A stretch of DNA of 64,000 bases from a bacterium (GTDB lineage: Bacteria; Hydrothermota; UBA3073; JACQXS01; JAQTXJ01). The notes below the pieces were generated by a model. It was not told the origin of the DNA and searched no databases. It worked only from the letters and a program-made list of their open reading frames with translations. The stretch is taken from the NCBI GenBank assembly GCA_028716385.1, contig JAQUPX010000002.1, forward strand, positions 1-64,000. The letters are read 5' to 3'. The position numbers were made by a program, and so were the translations under genes. This document shows, one piece after another, positions 46,369 to 54,133 of the stretch. Numbering within the stretch: the first letter of the stretch is position 1; every line of letters begins with the position of its first letter.

Positions 46369-46521
46369 TTACAAGTCCTCCCAAATGTCCCATACAGTTA
46401 TTATTTTCTTTTTTTTAACAGGCTCTATTTCTCCTTTATTTCTTTTAGAAACAATCTTAAAATGAATTATCACATAGAGAGCCAATGCAGAAACAAGTAC
46501 TATTATAAATTTGATTAACAT
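46369..46521 (-). CDS. Small membrane protein (50 aa)
   Basis: ATG preceded by AAAGGAGGTATAAAAT. One membrane helix (LIKFIIVLVSALALYVIIHF), then a basic stretch (SKRNKGEIEP, KKKK) and a tail ending VWDIWEDL. It precedes the 34-aa ORF and shares the same ATGAAAGGAGGT leader, so the two look like a pair. Possibly a regulator or assembly factor of the neighbouring Pho proteins; no family recognised. Confidence 0.55.
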   Translation of the reverse strand: MLIKFIIVLVSALALYVIIHFKIVSKRNKGEIEPVKKKKIITVWDIWEDL

Positions 46522-46633
46522 ATTTTATACCTCCTTTCATTTTGATTTATACTTACTTCATGATTGTTAATTGCGTATAAGGGTTTTGTTAATTTTGGGT
46601 TAATTTTTTAATAGAGGAATTTATGTAAAAAAA

Positions 46634-48367
46634 CTATGAGGAAGAAAGAGGCAAAACAATACTAAATTTCGTACCTGAACCAACTTTACTTTCAACATCT
46701 ATTTGTCCGTTATGGGCGAGGATAATATGTTTTACAATAGAAAGCCCGAGCCCGGTACCTCCCGATTTTCTTGAACGGGATTTATCTACAACATAAAATC
46801 TTTCAAAAATACGTGACAAGTCTTTTCCCGGGATTCCTATCCCTGTATCCTCAATTTCTATTTTAATCATTTTATCTATTGCTTTTAATGAGATTTTAAT
46901 TTCCCCTTTATCTGTGTATTTTATAGCGTTATCTATTAGATTTATTAACATTTGTTCTAATTTGAAAGAGTCTGCTTTTATATTAGGAAAAGGCTCTTTT
47001 ACGTCTAGTTTTACATTTATTTCTTTGTTCTTTAACTTTTCCTCAAATATCTTCAATGTATTTTCTACCAGATTTTTTAAATCTACATCTTCTAATTTTA
47101 GATTAAATCCTTTTTCCTGTAATTCAGACAATGCCAATAAATCGTTAACAATATTTATTAGTCTATCCGTATGATTTCTAATAATTTCAAGATAAGGTTT
47201 ATTTTTTTTATCTATTTCTTCATCTAATGTTTCGGCAAAACCTTTTATGGCTGTAAGGGGAGTTCTTAACTCGTGAGACACATTTACAACAAAATCCTTC
47301 TTTATTTTTTCCAAAGCTTTAATTTGTGTTATATCGTGAAAAATAACAATTATTTCTTCTTTAGAGGATACAAAAGTAGCGCTGGATAGAAAAACTTTAT
47401 CATTTATCTCTATTTCTTTTGTAAAGTTACTCTTTGTTTTCCTTACGTCTTTTATCAATTCGTTGAATGCTGGTGTTCTTAAAAAGTTTAAATAAATTGT
47501 TTCTTCCTTTGAAGCGTTATCTATAATCCGGTTAAAGCTGTTATTACTTAATACTATTTTATCGTTTTTGTCTAAAACCAAAAGCCCTTCCTGAATTGTA
47601 GAAATAATGCCACTCAATGCCTCTTTTTGATGTGATAATTCAGAGAACAAAGTTTTTATCTGACTGCTCATATAATTAAAGCTATTGGCAAGTTCTCTTA
47701 GTTCATCGCTACTTTTTAACGGCACTTTTATATCAAAATTCCCTTGAGCTATAACACGAGCAGCAGCGCTCAGTTCTCTTATATTATTTGTAATGTTTTG
47801 TGAGACAAGAAATGCTATTAATAAGGAAAAAAGAAATATAATAATTATGATAGGAAGGATTTTAATTTTTAGATGATAGATTAGGTTGTTTATATCTTTT
47901 AAAAATAAACTGGTTCGTAGGATTCCGATAAGTTTCCCGTCTTTTTCAATAGGTAACGCTATGTATATCATTTTTTCTCTCACAGTTGTGCTAAGTCGTA
48001 TAGATTTTCCAAATTTTCCTTCCAAGACTTCTTTTATCTCCGGTCTGGTTTTGTGATTTTCCATAAGCTTGGGATCTTTTTCAGAATCCGCAAGAACAAT
48101 ACCTTGTGGAGATACAACTGTAATTCTTACGTTTATTTTTTTACCAAGGTCTTTTACAAAATTATCTAATTCCTGATAGCGTGTTTCTTCCAGATATGGT
48201 AACACTTGAGATTCTAAACTGAAACATAGGTTTTTTAAATCCCCGGCAATTGTTTCAATATAGTGATGTTTTGTTGTATTAAAAGACAGAATTGCAATTA
48301 ACCCCGTAAGTCCAAAGATAATAAAAAAGTAACCGGTAAATATCTTAAAAATTATGGATTTTCTCAT
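46634..48367 (-). CDS. phoR: Phosphate-regulon sensor histidine kinase PhoR
   Basis: 577 aa. First membrane helix about 7-28, an extracytoplasmic sensor about 30-168, second helix about 168-189, HAMP about 190-243, PAS about 245-350 (GLLVLDKNDKIVLSNNSFNR). The HisKA domain has phosphoacceptor His365 (VNVSHELRTPLTAIKGF), and the HATPase domain has N-box INLIDNAIKYTD and G-box EDTGIGIPG. Unlike E. coli PhoR it has a full periplasmic sensor, as in Gram-positive PhoR. It follows phoB after 17 bp. Confidence 0.92.
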   Translation of the reverse strand: MRKSIIFKIFTGYFFIIFGLTGLIAILSFNTTKHHYIETIAGDLKNLCFSLESQVLPYLEETRYQELDNFVKDLGKKINVRITVVSPQGIVLADSEKDPKLMENHKTRPEIKEVLEGKFGKSIRLSTTVREKMIYIALPIEKDGKLIGILRTSLFLKDINNLIYHLKIKILPIIIIIFLFSLLIAFLVSQNITNNIRELSAAARVIAQGNFDIKVPLKSSDELRELANSFNYMSSQIKTLFSELSHQKEALSGIISTIQEGLLVLDKNDKIVLSNNSFNRIIDNASKEETIYLNFLRTPAFNELIKDVRKTKSNFTKEIEINDKVFLSSATFVSSKEEIIVIFHDITQIKALEKIKKDFVVNVSHELRTPLTAIKGFAETLDEEIDKKNKPYLEIIRNHTDRLINIVNDLLALSELQEKGFNLKLEDVDLKNLVENTLKIFEEKLKNKEINVKLDVKEPFPNIKADSFKLEQMLINLIDNAIKYTDKGEIKISLKAIDKMIKIEIEDTGIGIPGKDLSRIFERFYVVDKSRSRKSGGTGLGLSIVKHIILAHNGQIDVESKVGSGTKFSIVLPLSSS

Positions 48368-48384
48368 AAATTGCTTTGTAACAA

Positions 48385-49065
48385 TTATGCTTCCAGTTTA
48401 TACCCTATACCCCTTATATTTTTTATCCAGCTTCCTGCTTTTCCTAATTTTGTTCTTAAATGCCTTATATGAACGTCTATTGTCCTGTCTATTACAGCTT
48501 TCTCTTCTCCCCAAAGGTAATCCAAAATTTGTTCCCTTGTAAACACCCATTTTCTTTTTTTTGCCAGCATTTCAAGAATCTTAAATTCTGTTGTGGTTAA
48601 TTCTAACGGTTTACCCTCTAATGTGACCTCATATTTTTCTAAATCTATTACTAAGATATCTGCTATTTCAATATTTTTTGACATTTTTTCAGGGTCTCTT
48701 CTTCTAAGAACTGCTTTAACTCTGGCAACAAGCTCTCTGGGAGAAAAGGGTTTTGTAACATAATCATCCGCTCCCAATTCTAAACCTACTATTTTATCTG
48801 TTTCTTCCCCTTTTGCAGTAAGCATAATAACTGGAATTGAAGCGGTTTTATCATCTTTTTTTAATAACTTACATATTTCAAGTCCATCTATATCAGGCAA
48901 CATTAAATCCAGAATAATCAAAGCAGGCGTTGTCTCTTTTATACCTTTCAAAAAGCTATTGCCATCCTCAAAGCCTTTTACTTTAAAACCCGATTTCTCC
49001 AAGTTAATAGATACAAGATGTAAGATATCAGGTTCATCTTCTACTACGGCTATTATTTTATTCAC
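48385..49065 (-). CDS. phoB: Response regulator PhoB
   Basis: 226 aa. Receiver domain 1-120 with phosphoacceptor Asp53 (LIILDLMLPDIDG), conserved Lys in YVTKPFSPRELVARVKAV, and an OmpR/PhoB winged-helix domain (TTTEFKILEMLAKKRKWVFT, DVHIRHLRTKLG, IRGIGYKL). Pairs with PhoR to activate phosphate-starvation genes. First gene of phoB-phoR. I could not identify Pho boxes by eye. Confidence 0.93.
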   Translation of the reverse strand: MNKIIAVVEDEPDILHLVSINLEKSGFKVKGFEDGNSFLKGIKETTPALIILDLMLPDIDGLEICKLLKKDDKTASIPVIMLTAKGEETDKIVGLELGADDYVTKPFSPRELVARVKAVLRRRDPEKMSKNIEIADILVIDLEKYEVTLEGKPLELTTTEFKILEMLAKKRKWVFTREQILDYLWGEEKAVIDRTIDVHIRHLRTKLGKAGSWIKNIRGIGYKLEA

Positions 49066-49181
49066 AAATTCTCCCTAGGAATTAAATAAATATCTTTTTA
49101 CTTGAGATTTTCAAGTTTTTCTTGTCGGATGGTGTTTTCAACTGATTTAGTTTTTAGCATATTTTATTTTTCTGTATTTTG

Positions 49182-49580
49182 TTATTCCTTTTCTTCTATT
49201 ATTGAATCTATGAATTCTATTACTCTTTTTTCAATTTTATCTCGTATTTTCCTAAATTCTTCTACGAGTTTCCCTTTTGGGGTCGGGATTTCCCATTCAA
49301 TTCTTTTCGCTCCTGGATAGAATGGGCATATGTCTTTGCATCCCATTGTAATGATATAATCAAACTTTGGGATTGATAATTGACCAAAACCTTTTGATAC
49401 TTGAGATGATATGTCTATTCCTTTTTCTTTCATGACCTTTATTACAATAGGATTAATCACGCCCGAAGGATTTGAACCTGCACTATAAGCATCCACAGGA
49501 TAAGATTTTGCAAATCCTTCCGCCATTTGACTACGGCAAGCATTCTCTATACAAACAAAAAGTACTGTCTTTCTTTTCAT
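49182..49580 (-). CDS. arsC: Arsenate reductase, low-molecular-weight PTPase type
   Basis: 132 aa from ATG 49580, chosen because GGGG lies 5 bases upstream and the family starts here. Reduces arsenate to arsenite. The P-loop CIENACRS gives Cys10, Cys15 and Arg16, the numbering of the thioredoxin-coupled Staphylococcus enzyme. The redox cysteines appear as Cys81 and Cys85 in MGCKDICPFYPGA, closer together than the Cys82/Cys89 of that enzyme as I recall it. Location between phoB and phoU2 makes sense, because Pst and PiT also import arsenate. No arsenite exporter is in the window. Confidence 0.87.
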   Translation of the reverse strand: MKRKTVLFVCIENACRSQMAEGFAKSYPVDAYSAGSNPSGVINPIVIKVMKEKGIDISSQVSKGFGQLSIPKFDYIITMGCKDICPFYPGAKRIEWEIPTPKGKLVEEFRKIRDKIEKRVIEFIDSIIEEKE

Positions 49581-49666
49581 TTTACCCCTATCTTTATCCT
49601 TATTAGTAATTATTGTAACCATCACTTAAAGATACTACCCATATTAAATTCGTGTTGATGATTTTA

Positions 49667-50347
49667 TTATTTAGAGTTATCTTTTAGCGCATCTTCTGCG
49701 TGGTGTTTAATTACTCTTGCCTGCGCAATATAGATTACATCTTCGCATATATTAGTTGCCAAATCTGCAATTCTTTCAAGGTTTCGCGCTACTAAAGCGT
49801 ATTGTGTCGCAGCACCTATCTTTTCAGGTTCTTCAATCATTCTTGCAAGCAACAATCTTATCGTATCGTTTTTCATCTCATCAACGATATCATCCTGTTC
49901 GCATACTTTTTGTGCTTTTACAGGGTCATTAGTTACGAAACTATCAACACTTTCTTTTAACATTTTTATAGCGGCATCTGCCATTGACCATATAGTACTG
50001 ATAGAACTAATATTTGGTTGCCCTGCAAGTGAATTTACACAATCTGAAATGTTTACGGCGTGGTCTCCCATTCTTTCCATATCATTATTCATTTTAATTG
50101 CTCCAATTAAAAATCTCAAGTCGGCTCCTACGGGTTGATGCCTGGCAATCAATTCGATGCATTGTTCTTCAAGCGCGATTTCCATTTTATCAATTTTGCG
50201 GTCAATTTCACGTATTGTTTTTGCCTTATCCACATCTACTGTTTTTAAGGCTCCTAAAGCTGTTATAATAGACCCTTCAACTATTGATGCTATCTGTAAA
50301 ATGTTTTCTTTAACGTTTTTTAATCCTTCGTCAAAATATTTATCCAC
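49667..50347 (-). CDS. phoU: Phosphate signalling protein PhoU, copy 2
   Basis: 226 aa. GTG start with GGAGGGGG 5 bases upstream. Two PhoU repeats with the clusters MNNDMERMGDHAVNISDCV and RNLERIADLATNICEDVIY. Related to, but distinct from, phoU1. It lies downstream of the second Pst operon, separated from pstB by a 381-bp gap containing a GxxExxY gene fragment. Presumably dedicated to the second transporter. Confidence 0.92.
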   Translation of the reverse strand: MDKYFDEGLKNVKENILQIASIVEGSIITALGALKTVDVDKAKTIREIDRKIDKMEIALEEQCIELIARHQPVGADLRFLIGAIKMNNDMERMGDHAVNISDCVNSLAGQPNISSISTIWSMADAAIKMLKESVDSFVTNDPVKAQKVCEQDDIVDEMKNDTIRLLLARMIEEPEKIGAATQYALVARNLERIADLATNICEDVIYIAQARVIKHHAEDALKDNSK

Positions 50348-50395
50348 TTTTCCCCCTCCTTAATAAAATTTCTAATATAATATACAATAAATCTA

Positions 50396-50690
50396 ACCAC
50401 AGAGAACACAGAGATTTCTATTAATAATCTTTTTTCTCTGTGACCTCCTCCTCTATAAAACTGATATAGTTTAGTAGCATAACATAATCTTTTTTTGTCT
50501 TTCAAAAGGTATTCTTCTTAACTCAAATTCATATGCCAAAGCTTCTTCATAAACACTTTCTAATAGTCCTGGTCCTAAAGTTGAAAGAACTTCAATAGCA
50601 CAAGAAATTATCTTTTTTGTTGTATCCTTTAGAGGAAATTCTTTGGGAGAGCACAGAGAACTAATTTTCCCTCTGTGAACTCTGTGGTTT
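50396..50690. repeat. Inverted CTCTGTG repeats flanking a gene fragment
   Basis: AACCACAGAGAACACAGAGA at about 50398-50417 is the inverse of CCTCTGTGAACTCTGTGGTT at about 50670-50690 (17 of 20 positions match). The two copies enclose the truncated GxxExxY frame. A further CTCTGTG copy lies just inside the left end. Confidence 0.6.
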
Positions 50691-50707
50691 ATTTCATGTT
50701 CTTTCAT
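50471..50707 (-). pseudogene. Truncated GxxExxY-family protein fragment
   Basis: The 78-aa frame contains KKIISCAIEVLSTLGPGLLESVYEEALAYEFELR, of which GPGLLESVY is the GxxExxY signature (PD-(D/E)XK-like family, normally about 125-130 aa). It stops after FERQKK, so the catalytic C-terminal half is missing. The N-terminal NHRVHRGK residues are simply the translated CTCTGTG repeat. It sits inside the phosphate operon between pstB and phoU2 and is probably a decayed insertion. Confidence 0.7.
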
Positions 50708-50728
50708 AGAAATCTTTTTTTTCTTGAA

Positions 50729-51475
50729 CTACCCAAATCTTCCGCTGATATAATTTGCTGTTTTTTCATCAGCAGGATTGGTAAAGATTTTGCTTGTTTT
50801 GTCAAATTCTATTAATTCACCCAAAAGCATAAAACCAACTTCATCAGCGATTCGTGCCGCCTGTTGCATATTATGTGTTACGATTACAATTGTATATTTG
50901 TTTTTCAACTCAACCATTAGTTCTTCAATTTTTGCTGTAGAAATCGGGTCTAATGCGGAGCAAGGTTCGTCCATCAAAAGAACTTCCGGCTCCACTGCCA
51001 ATAATCTTGCAATACATAATCTTTGTTGTTTTTCTAAGGATAAACTAAGAGCGGGTTGTTTTAACTGACCTTCTAATTCTTCTAAAAGATTAACTCCTTT
51101 TAGGGAGTTTTCAACTATCTCCGAAAGGGTTGTTTTATTAGTGATTCCCCATACTTTAGGTCCATAAGATACATTATCAAAAATTGACAACGGGAACACA
51201 TTCGGGCGCTGGAATACCATCCCGACCTTTTTTCTCAACGCCGTTAAATCACAGTCAGGGCAGTAAATATTTTTATCATTAATTAGAACATCTCCTGTAA
51301 TCCTTGTCCCTTCTACCAGGTCATTCATACGATTAAAAACTCTGAGCAGTGTTGATTTCCCGCAGCCTGATGGTCCAATCATTGCGGTTATTACTTTTTC
51401 TTTTATTCTGAGGTTAACGTTTTTTAAGGCGTGAAAATCCTTATAAAATAAGTTTAAGTTTGTTGTTTTTATCAT
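50729..51475 (-). CDS. pstB: PstB-like ATPase with degenerate ABC signature (copy X)
   Basis: 248 aa, ends YISGRFG as PstB does. Walker A GPSGCGKS (34-41), Q-loop Gln89 (MVFQRP), Walker B with Asp169-Glu170 (LLMDEPCSALDP) and H-loop His201 (VTHNMQQAAR) are intact. The signature LSGGQ is replaced by LSLEK (145-149), while the following QQRLCIAR is kept, so the alignment is unambiguous. It overlaps the stop of copy Y by 1 bp. The loss is complementary to that in copy Y, which predicts a heterodimer in which this subunit's nucleotide site is completed by the LSGGQ of Y. Confidence 0.92.
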   Translation of the reverse strand: MIKTTNLNLFYKDFHALKNVNLRIKEKVITAMIGPSGCGKSTLLRVFNRMNDLVEGTRITGDVLINDKNIYCPDCDLTALRKKVGMVFQRPNVFPLSIFDNVSYGPKVWGITNKTTLSEIVENSLKGVNLLEELEGQLKQPALSLSLEKQQRLCIARLLAVEPEVLLMDEPCSALDPISTAKIEELMVELKNKYTIVIVTHNMQQAARIADEVGFMLLGELIEFDKTSKIFTNPADEKTANYISGRFG

Positions 51476-52218
51476 TATCCGAACCTGCCGCTTATATAAT
51501 CGTTAGTTCTTTTATCTTTAGGGTTGGTAAACATTTTCTCTGTTTTATCAATTTCAATCATTTCTCCTGACAGGAAAAATGCAACCCGGGAACTAACTCT
51601 CGCGGCTTGTTTTGTATTATTCGTAACGAGAATAAATGTGTATTTATCTTTTAATGATACCATTGTGCTTTCAATTTTTGCCGTAGAAATCGGGTCTAAT
51701 CCGGAGCAGGGTTCATCCATCATAATTACCTCGGGTTTGAGTGCCAGAATACGGGCAATGCATAATCTTTGTTGCTGCCCTCCGGAAAGTTTGGAAGCGG
51801 ATTCTTGAAGTCTGTCTTTAACTTCATTCCATAAGTCGGCGGTATTTAATGCAAAATAAACTAACTCATCAAGTTCACTTTTTTTGAATTTTTTATGCAA
51901 TTTTGGACCATAAGTAACGTTTTTGTATATAGACCCGGGTAAAACAGTTGGAGTTGCGAATATTAAACCGACTCGTTTTCGCAAACTGTTTATAGGCAAA
52001 GAAAATATACTTTCATTATCCAATAGTATTTCTCCCGTGACTTTTGAGTTATTCATTTCGGAAAGTCGGTTAATAACTTGCAGTAAAGAACTTTTACCTG
52101 AGTTGGAGGGACCAATTATCCCAAGAATTTCGTTTGTTTCCACGTCTAAGTTTATATTTTTAAGCGCCTGAATATTTTTGTAAAATACGTTTAAGTTTTT
52201 TATAGAGATTTTAGCCAT
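51475..52218 (-). CDS. pstB: PstB-like ATPase lacking Q-loop Gln and H-loop His (copy Y)
   Basis: 247 aa. Walker A GPSNSGKS (36-43), signature [13 protein letters not shown] (144-156) and Walker B with Asp168-Glu169 are present. The Q-loop Gln is Ala88 (LIFATP instead of VFQKP), and the switch His is Asn200 (LVTNNTKQAAR instead of VTHN). ABC ATPases without the H-loop His hydrolyse ATP poorly, so this subunit probably binds ATP without turning it over and donates its signature to copy X. It overlaps pstA2 by 1 bp and copy X by 1 bp, so the two ATPases should be made in equal amounts. Confidence 0.92.
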   Translation of the reverse strand: MAKISIKNLNVFYKNIQALKNINLDVETNEILGIIGPSNSGKSSLLQVINRLSEMNNSKVTGEILLDNESIFSLPINSLRKRVGLIFATPTVLPGSIYKNVTYGPKLHKKFKKSELDELVYFALNTADLWNEVKDRLQESASKLSGGQQQRLCIARILALKPEVIMMDEPCSGLDPISTAKIESTMVSLKDKYTFILVTNNTKQAARVSSRVAFFLSGEMIEIDKTEKMFTNPKDKRTNDYISGRFG

Positions 52219-53057
52219 TAGTAATATTTGGAAATAAACTTATGCATTAGTCTATAAGCTATAAAATTAATAAGCAATATAATTATAATCAAAACCGTTG
52301 CCGTTCCATAAGCTTTTGGCATTGATATTCCTTCTCTTGCAAGGATATAGAAATGAACCGCGAGAGTTCTTGTGGAAGAGAATAATGAAGTGGGCATATT
52401 TAATGATGAGCCTGCCGTAAATATTACGGCTGCCGTTTCGCTAATTGCTCTCCCGATTCCCAAAATAACGCCTGTTAATATTCCAGGCAATGCAGTAGGA
52501 AGAACTATTTTAATAATAGTGTCTAATTTTCCGCCCCCGAGTGAGTAACTTATTTCGCGATACGCATTAGGAACCGATTTGATTGCCTCTTCGGATGTCC
52601 TAATAATAGTTGGTAAAATCATTATTGCAAGAGTTAATCCGCCTGATAAAATGCTCCATCCCATTTTTAACATTATTACAAAGAATATAAATCCAAAAAG
52701 TCCGAAAATAATTGATGGCATACCTGCAAGGCAATCAGCACCGAAACTTATTATCCTTCGGATTGCTCCTCCTTTAGTATATTCAGTTAGATAAATTGCG
52801 CTGCCAACTCCTATAGGTGTTGCAATGATAATTGAGAACAGGGTGACGAGCAGAGTTCCTACAATGGACGGTAGTATTCCACCCTCTTTTCCCATTTCTT
52901 TAGTCGGTTGCGTTAAGAAACTCCAGCTTAATTCCCTGATGCCATTTTTAAAGATGAATAAAATAATAAAAACAAGGACTGCAATGGTAATAACAGTCAA
53001 TGCTAACAAAACCGAATAAGCAATGACCTGAGTTGTTTTAGGTTTAATTTTAAACAT
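52218..53057 (-). CDS. pstA: Phosphate ABC transporter permease PstA, copy 2
   Basis: 279 aa, six membrane helices. The coupling loop to the ATPases is REISYSLGGGKLDTIIKIVLP, and PSIIFGLFGFIFFV is the PstA helix. Its stop overlaps the ATG of the first ATPase by 1 bp. It is separated from pstC2 by 242 bp of repeat sequence, although both must belong to one transporter. It clearly diverges from PstA1. Confidence 0.94.
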   Translation of the reverse strand: MFKIKPKTTQVIAYSVLLALTVITIAVLVFIILFIFKNGIRELSWSFLTQPTKEMGKEGGILPSIVGTLLVTLFSIIIATPIGVGSAIYLTEYTKGGAIRRIISFGADCLAGMPSIIFGLFGFIFFVIMLKMGWSILSGGLTLAIMILPTIIRTSEEAIKSVPNAYREISYSLGGGKLDTIIKIVLPTALPGILTGVILGIGRAISETAAVIFTAGSSLNMPTSLFSSTRTLAVHFYILAREGISMPKAYGTATVLIIIILLINFIAYRLMHKFISKYY

Positions 53058-53299
53058 TATTTTTTTGCCACTAAGGCACTAAAGAGAACATTACCCTCTG
53101 TGCCCTCTGCCTTCTCTGTGTTTTTAATCTGTTCTTTGCAAGATTTGTTATTATTTAACTCTAAAACTTTTTGTTCTCCGTGTCCTCTGTGGTTAATCTT
53201 TTTGTGGTCTGTTACTTGTCTTTTGTGACCTGAGTTCATTTTATAGCTTCCCATATTTTTAATCTGTATGTATCGGAATATCATTTTGTGGCATTTTAT
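53058..53299 (+). repeat. CTCTGTG repeat block inside the second pst operon
   Basis: No gene between pstC2 and pstA2. The gap holds CTCTGTGCCCTCTGCCTTCT followed by CTGTG, then TCCGTGTCCTCTGTGGTTAA. A minus-strand open frame here reads NHRGHGEQ and NTEKAEGTEG, the usual repeat translation. The block looks like an insertion that split a tightly packed operon. Confidence 0.75.
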
Positions 53300-54133
53300 T
53301 TATGTTCGTCTTGTAAGTTTAGTTGCGATAATATTCAGGATAATTATAATAATAAAAAGTATTGTCCCGCAAGCAAACAATGCCATTCTATGGTCACCTA
53401 CGGAATAGCTCAATTCAAGTGCAATCGTTGAAGTAATCGTGCGCACCGGGTCAAGTATTGAATGTGGTATTTTTAATGCATTTCCGGCAATCATAATTAC
53501 TGCCATTGTTTCACCGACTGCCCTTCCCATTCCTAAAATTATTGAAGTAATTATGCCTGAACGGGCAGCAGGGATCAAGACCATAGTGACCGTTTGCCAT
53601 TTTGTTGCGCCGAGAGCCAACGAACCTGCGCGGTAGGTTCCCGGGACTACGAGTAAAGAGTCATAAGAAATACTTACGATTGTGGGCAAAATCATTATAC
53701 CAAGAATAATGCTTGATGCGAGAACCGAAAATCCCGGCCCCCCTATATGTTCTCTTATGAATGGGACTAAGACAATAATACCGATAAAACCATAAACAAC
53801 GGATGGAATCCCGGCAAGCAATTCAATTACAGGTTTTAAGTTTTTTTGGAGCGTTTTGGAAGAAAATTCCGTTAAAAAAATTGCGCAGGAAAGTCCTAAA
53901 GGGACACCAATCAAAAGTGCTCCAAAAGTTACCATTAGTGAACCGACAATCATTGAAGATATTCCGAATTTCCCGTGAGTTGGTGACCATTGAGTAGAGA
54001 AAAAGTTTTTTAACCCGGCTTTGAATATTAAAGGAACGCCCTGTTGAAATATAAAAAACGTAATCAATAAAAGAGCAAGGACAGCAGAAAAAGCAATAAC
54101 TAATAGCGTCCACCTTGCTATTTTATCTTTCAT
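53300..54133 (-). CDS. pstC: Phosphate ABC transporter permease PstC, copy 2
   Basis: 277 aa, six membrane helices. The coupling loop is AGSLALGATKWQTVTMVLIP; GRAVGETMAVIMIAGNAL and DPVRTITSTIALELS are PstC-specific. It overlaps the pstS2 stop by one base. The 3' side is followed by the repeat block before pstA2. Confidence 0.94.
   Translation of the reverse strand: MKDKIARWTLLVIAFSAVLALLLITFFIFQQGVPLIFKAGLKNFFSTQWSPTHGKFGISSMIVGSLMVTFGALLIGVPLGLSCAIFLTEFSSKTLQKNLKPVIELLAGIPSVVYGFIGIIVLVPFIREHIGGPGFSVLASSIILGIMILPTIVSISYDSLLVVPGTYRAGSLALGATKWQTVTMVLIPAARSGIITSIILGMGRAVGETMAVIMIAGNALKIPHSILDPVRTITSTIALELSYSVGDHRMALFACGTILFIIIIILNIIATKLTRRT

Noticed and set aside
50320-50505. 61-aa minus-strand frame overlapping phoU2 start
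   Set aside because: Continues the decayed GxxExxY region in another frame and ends in phoU2; no independent support.
53057-53284. 75-aa minus-strand frame between pstC2 and pstA2
   Set aside because: Repeat translation (NHRGHGEQ, TEKAEGTEG), not a protein family.
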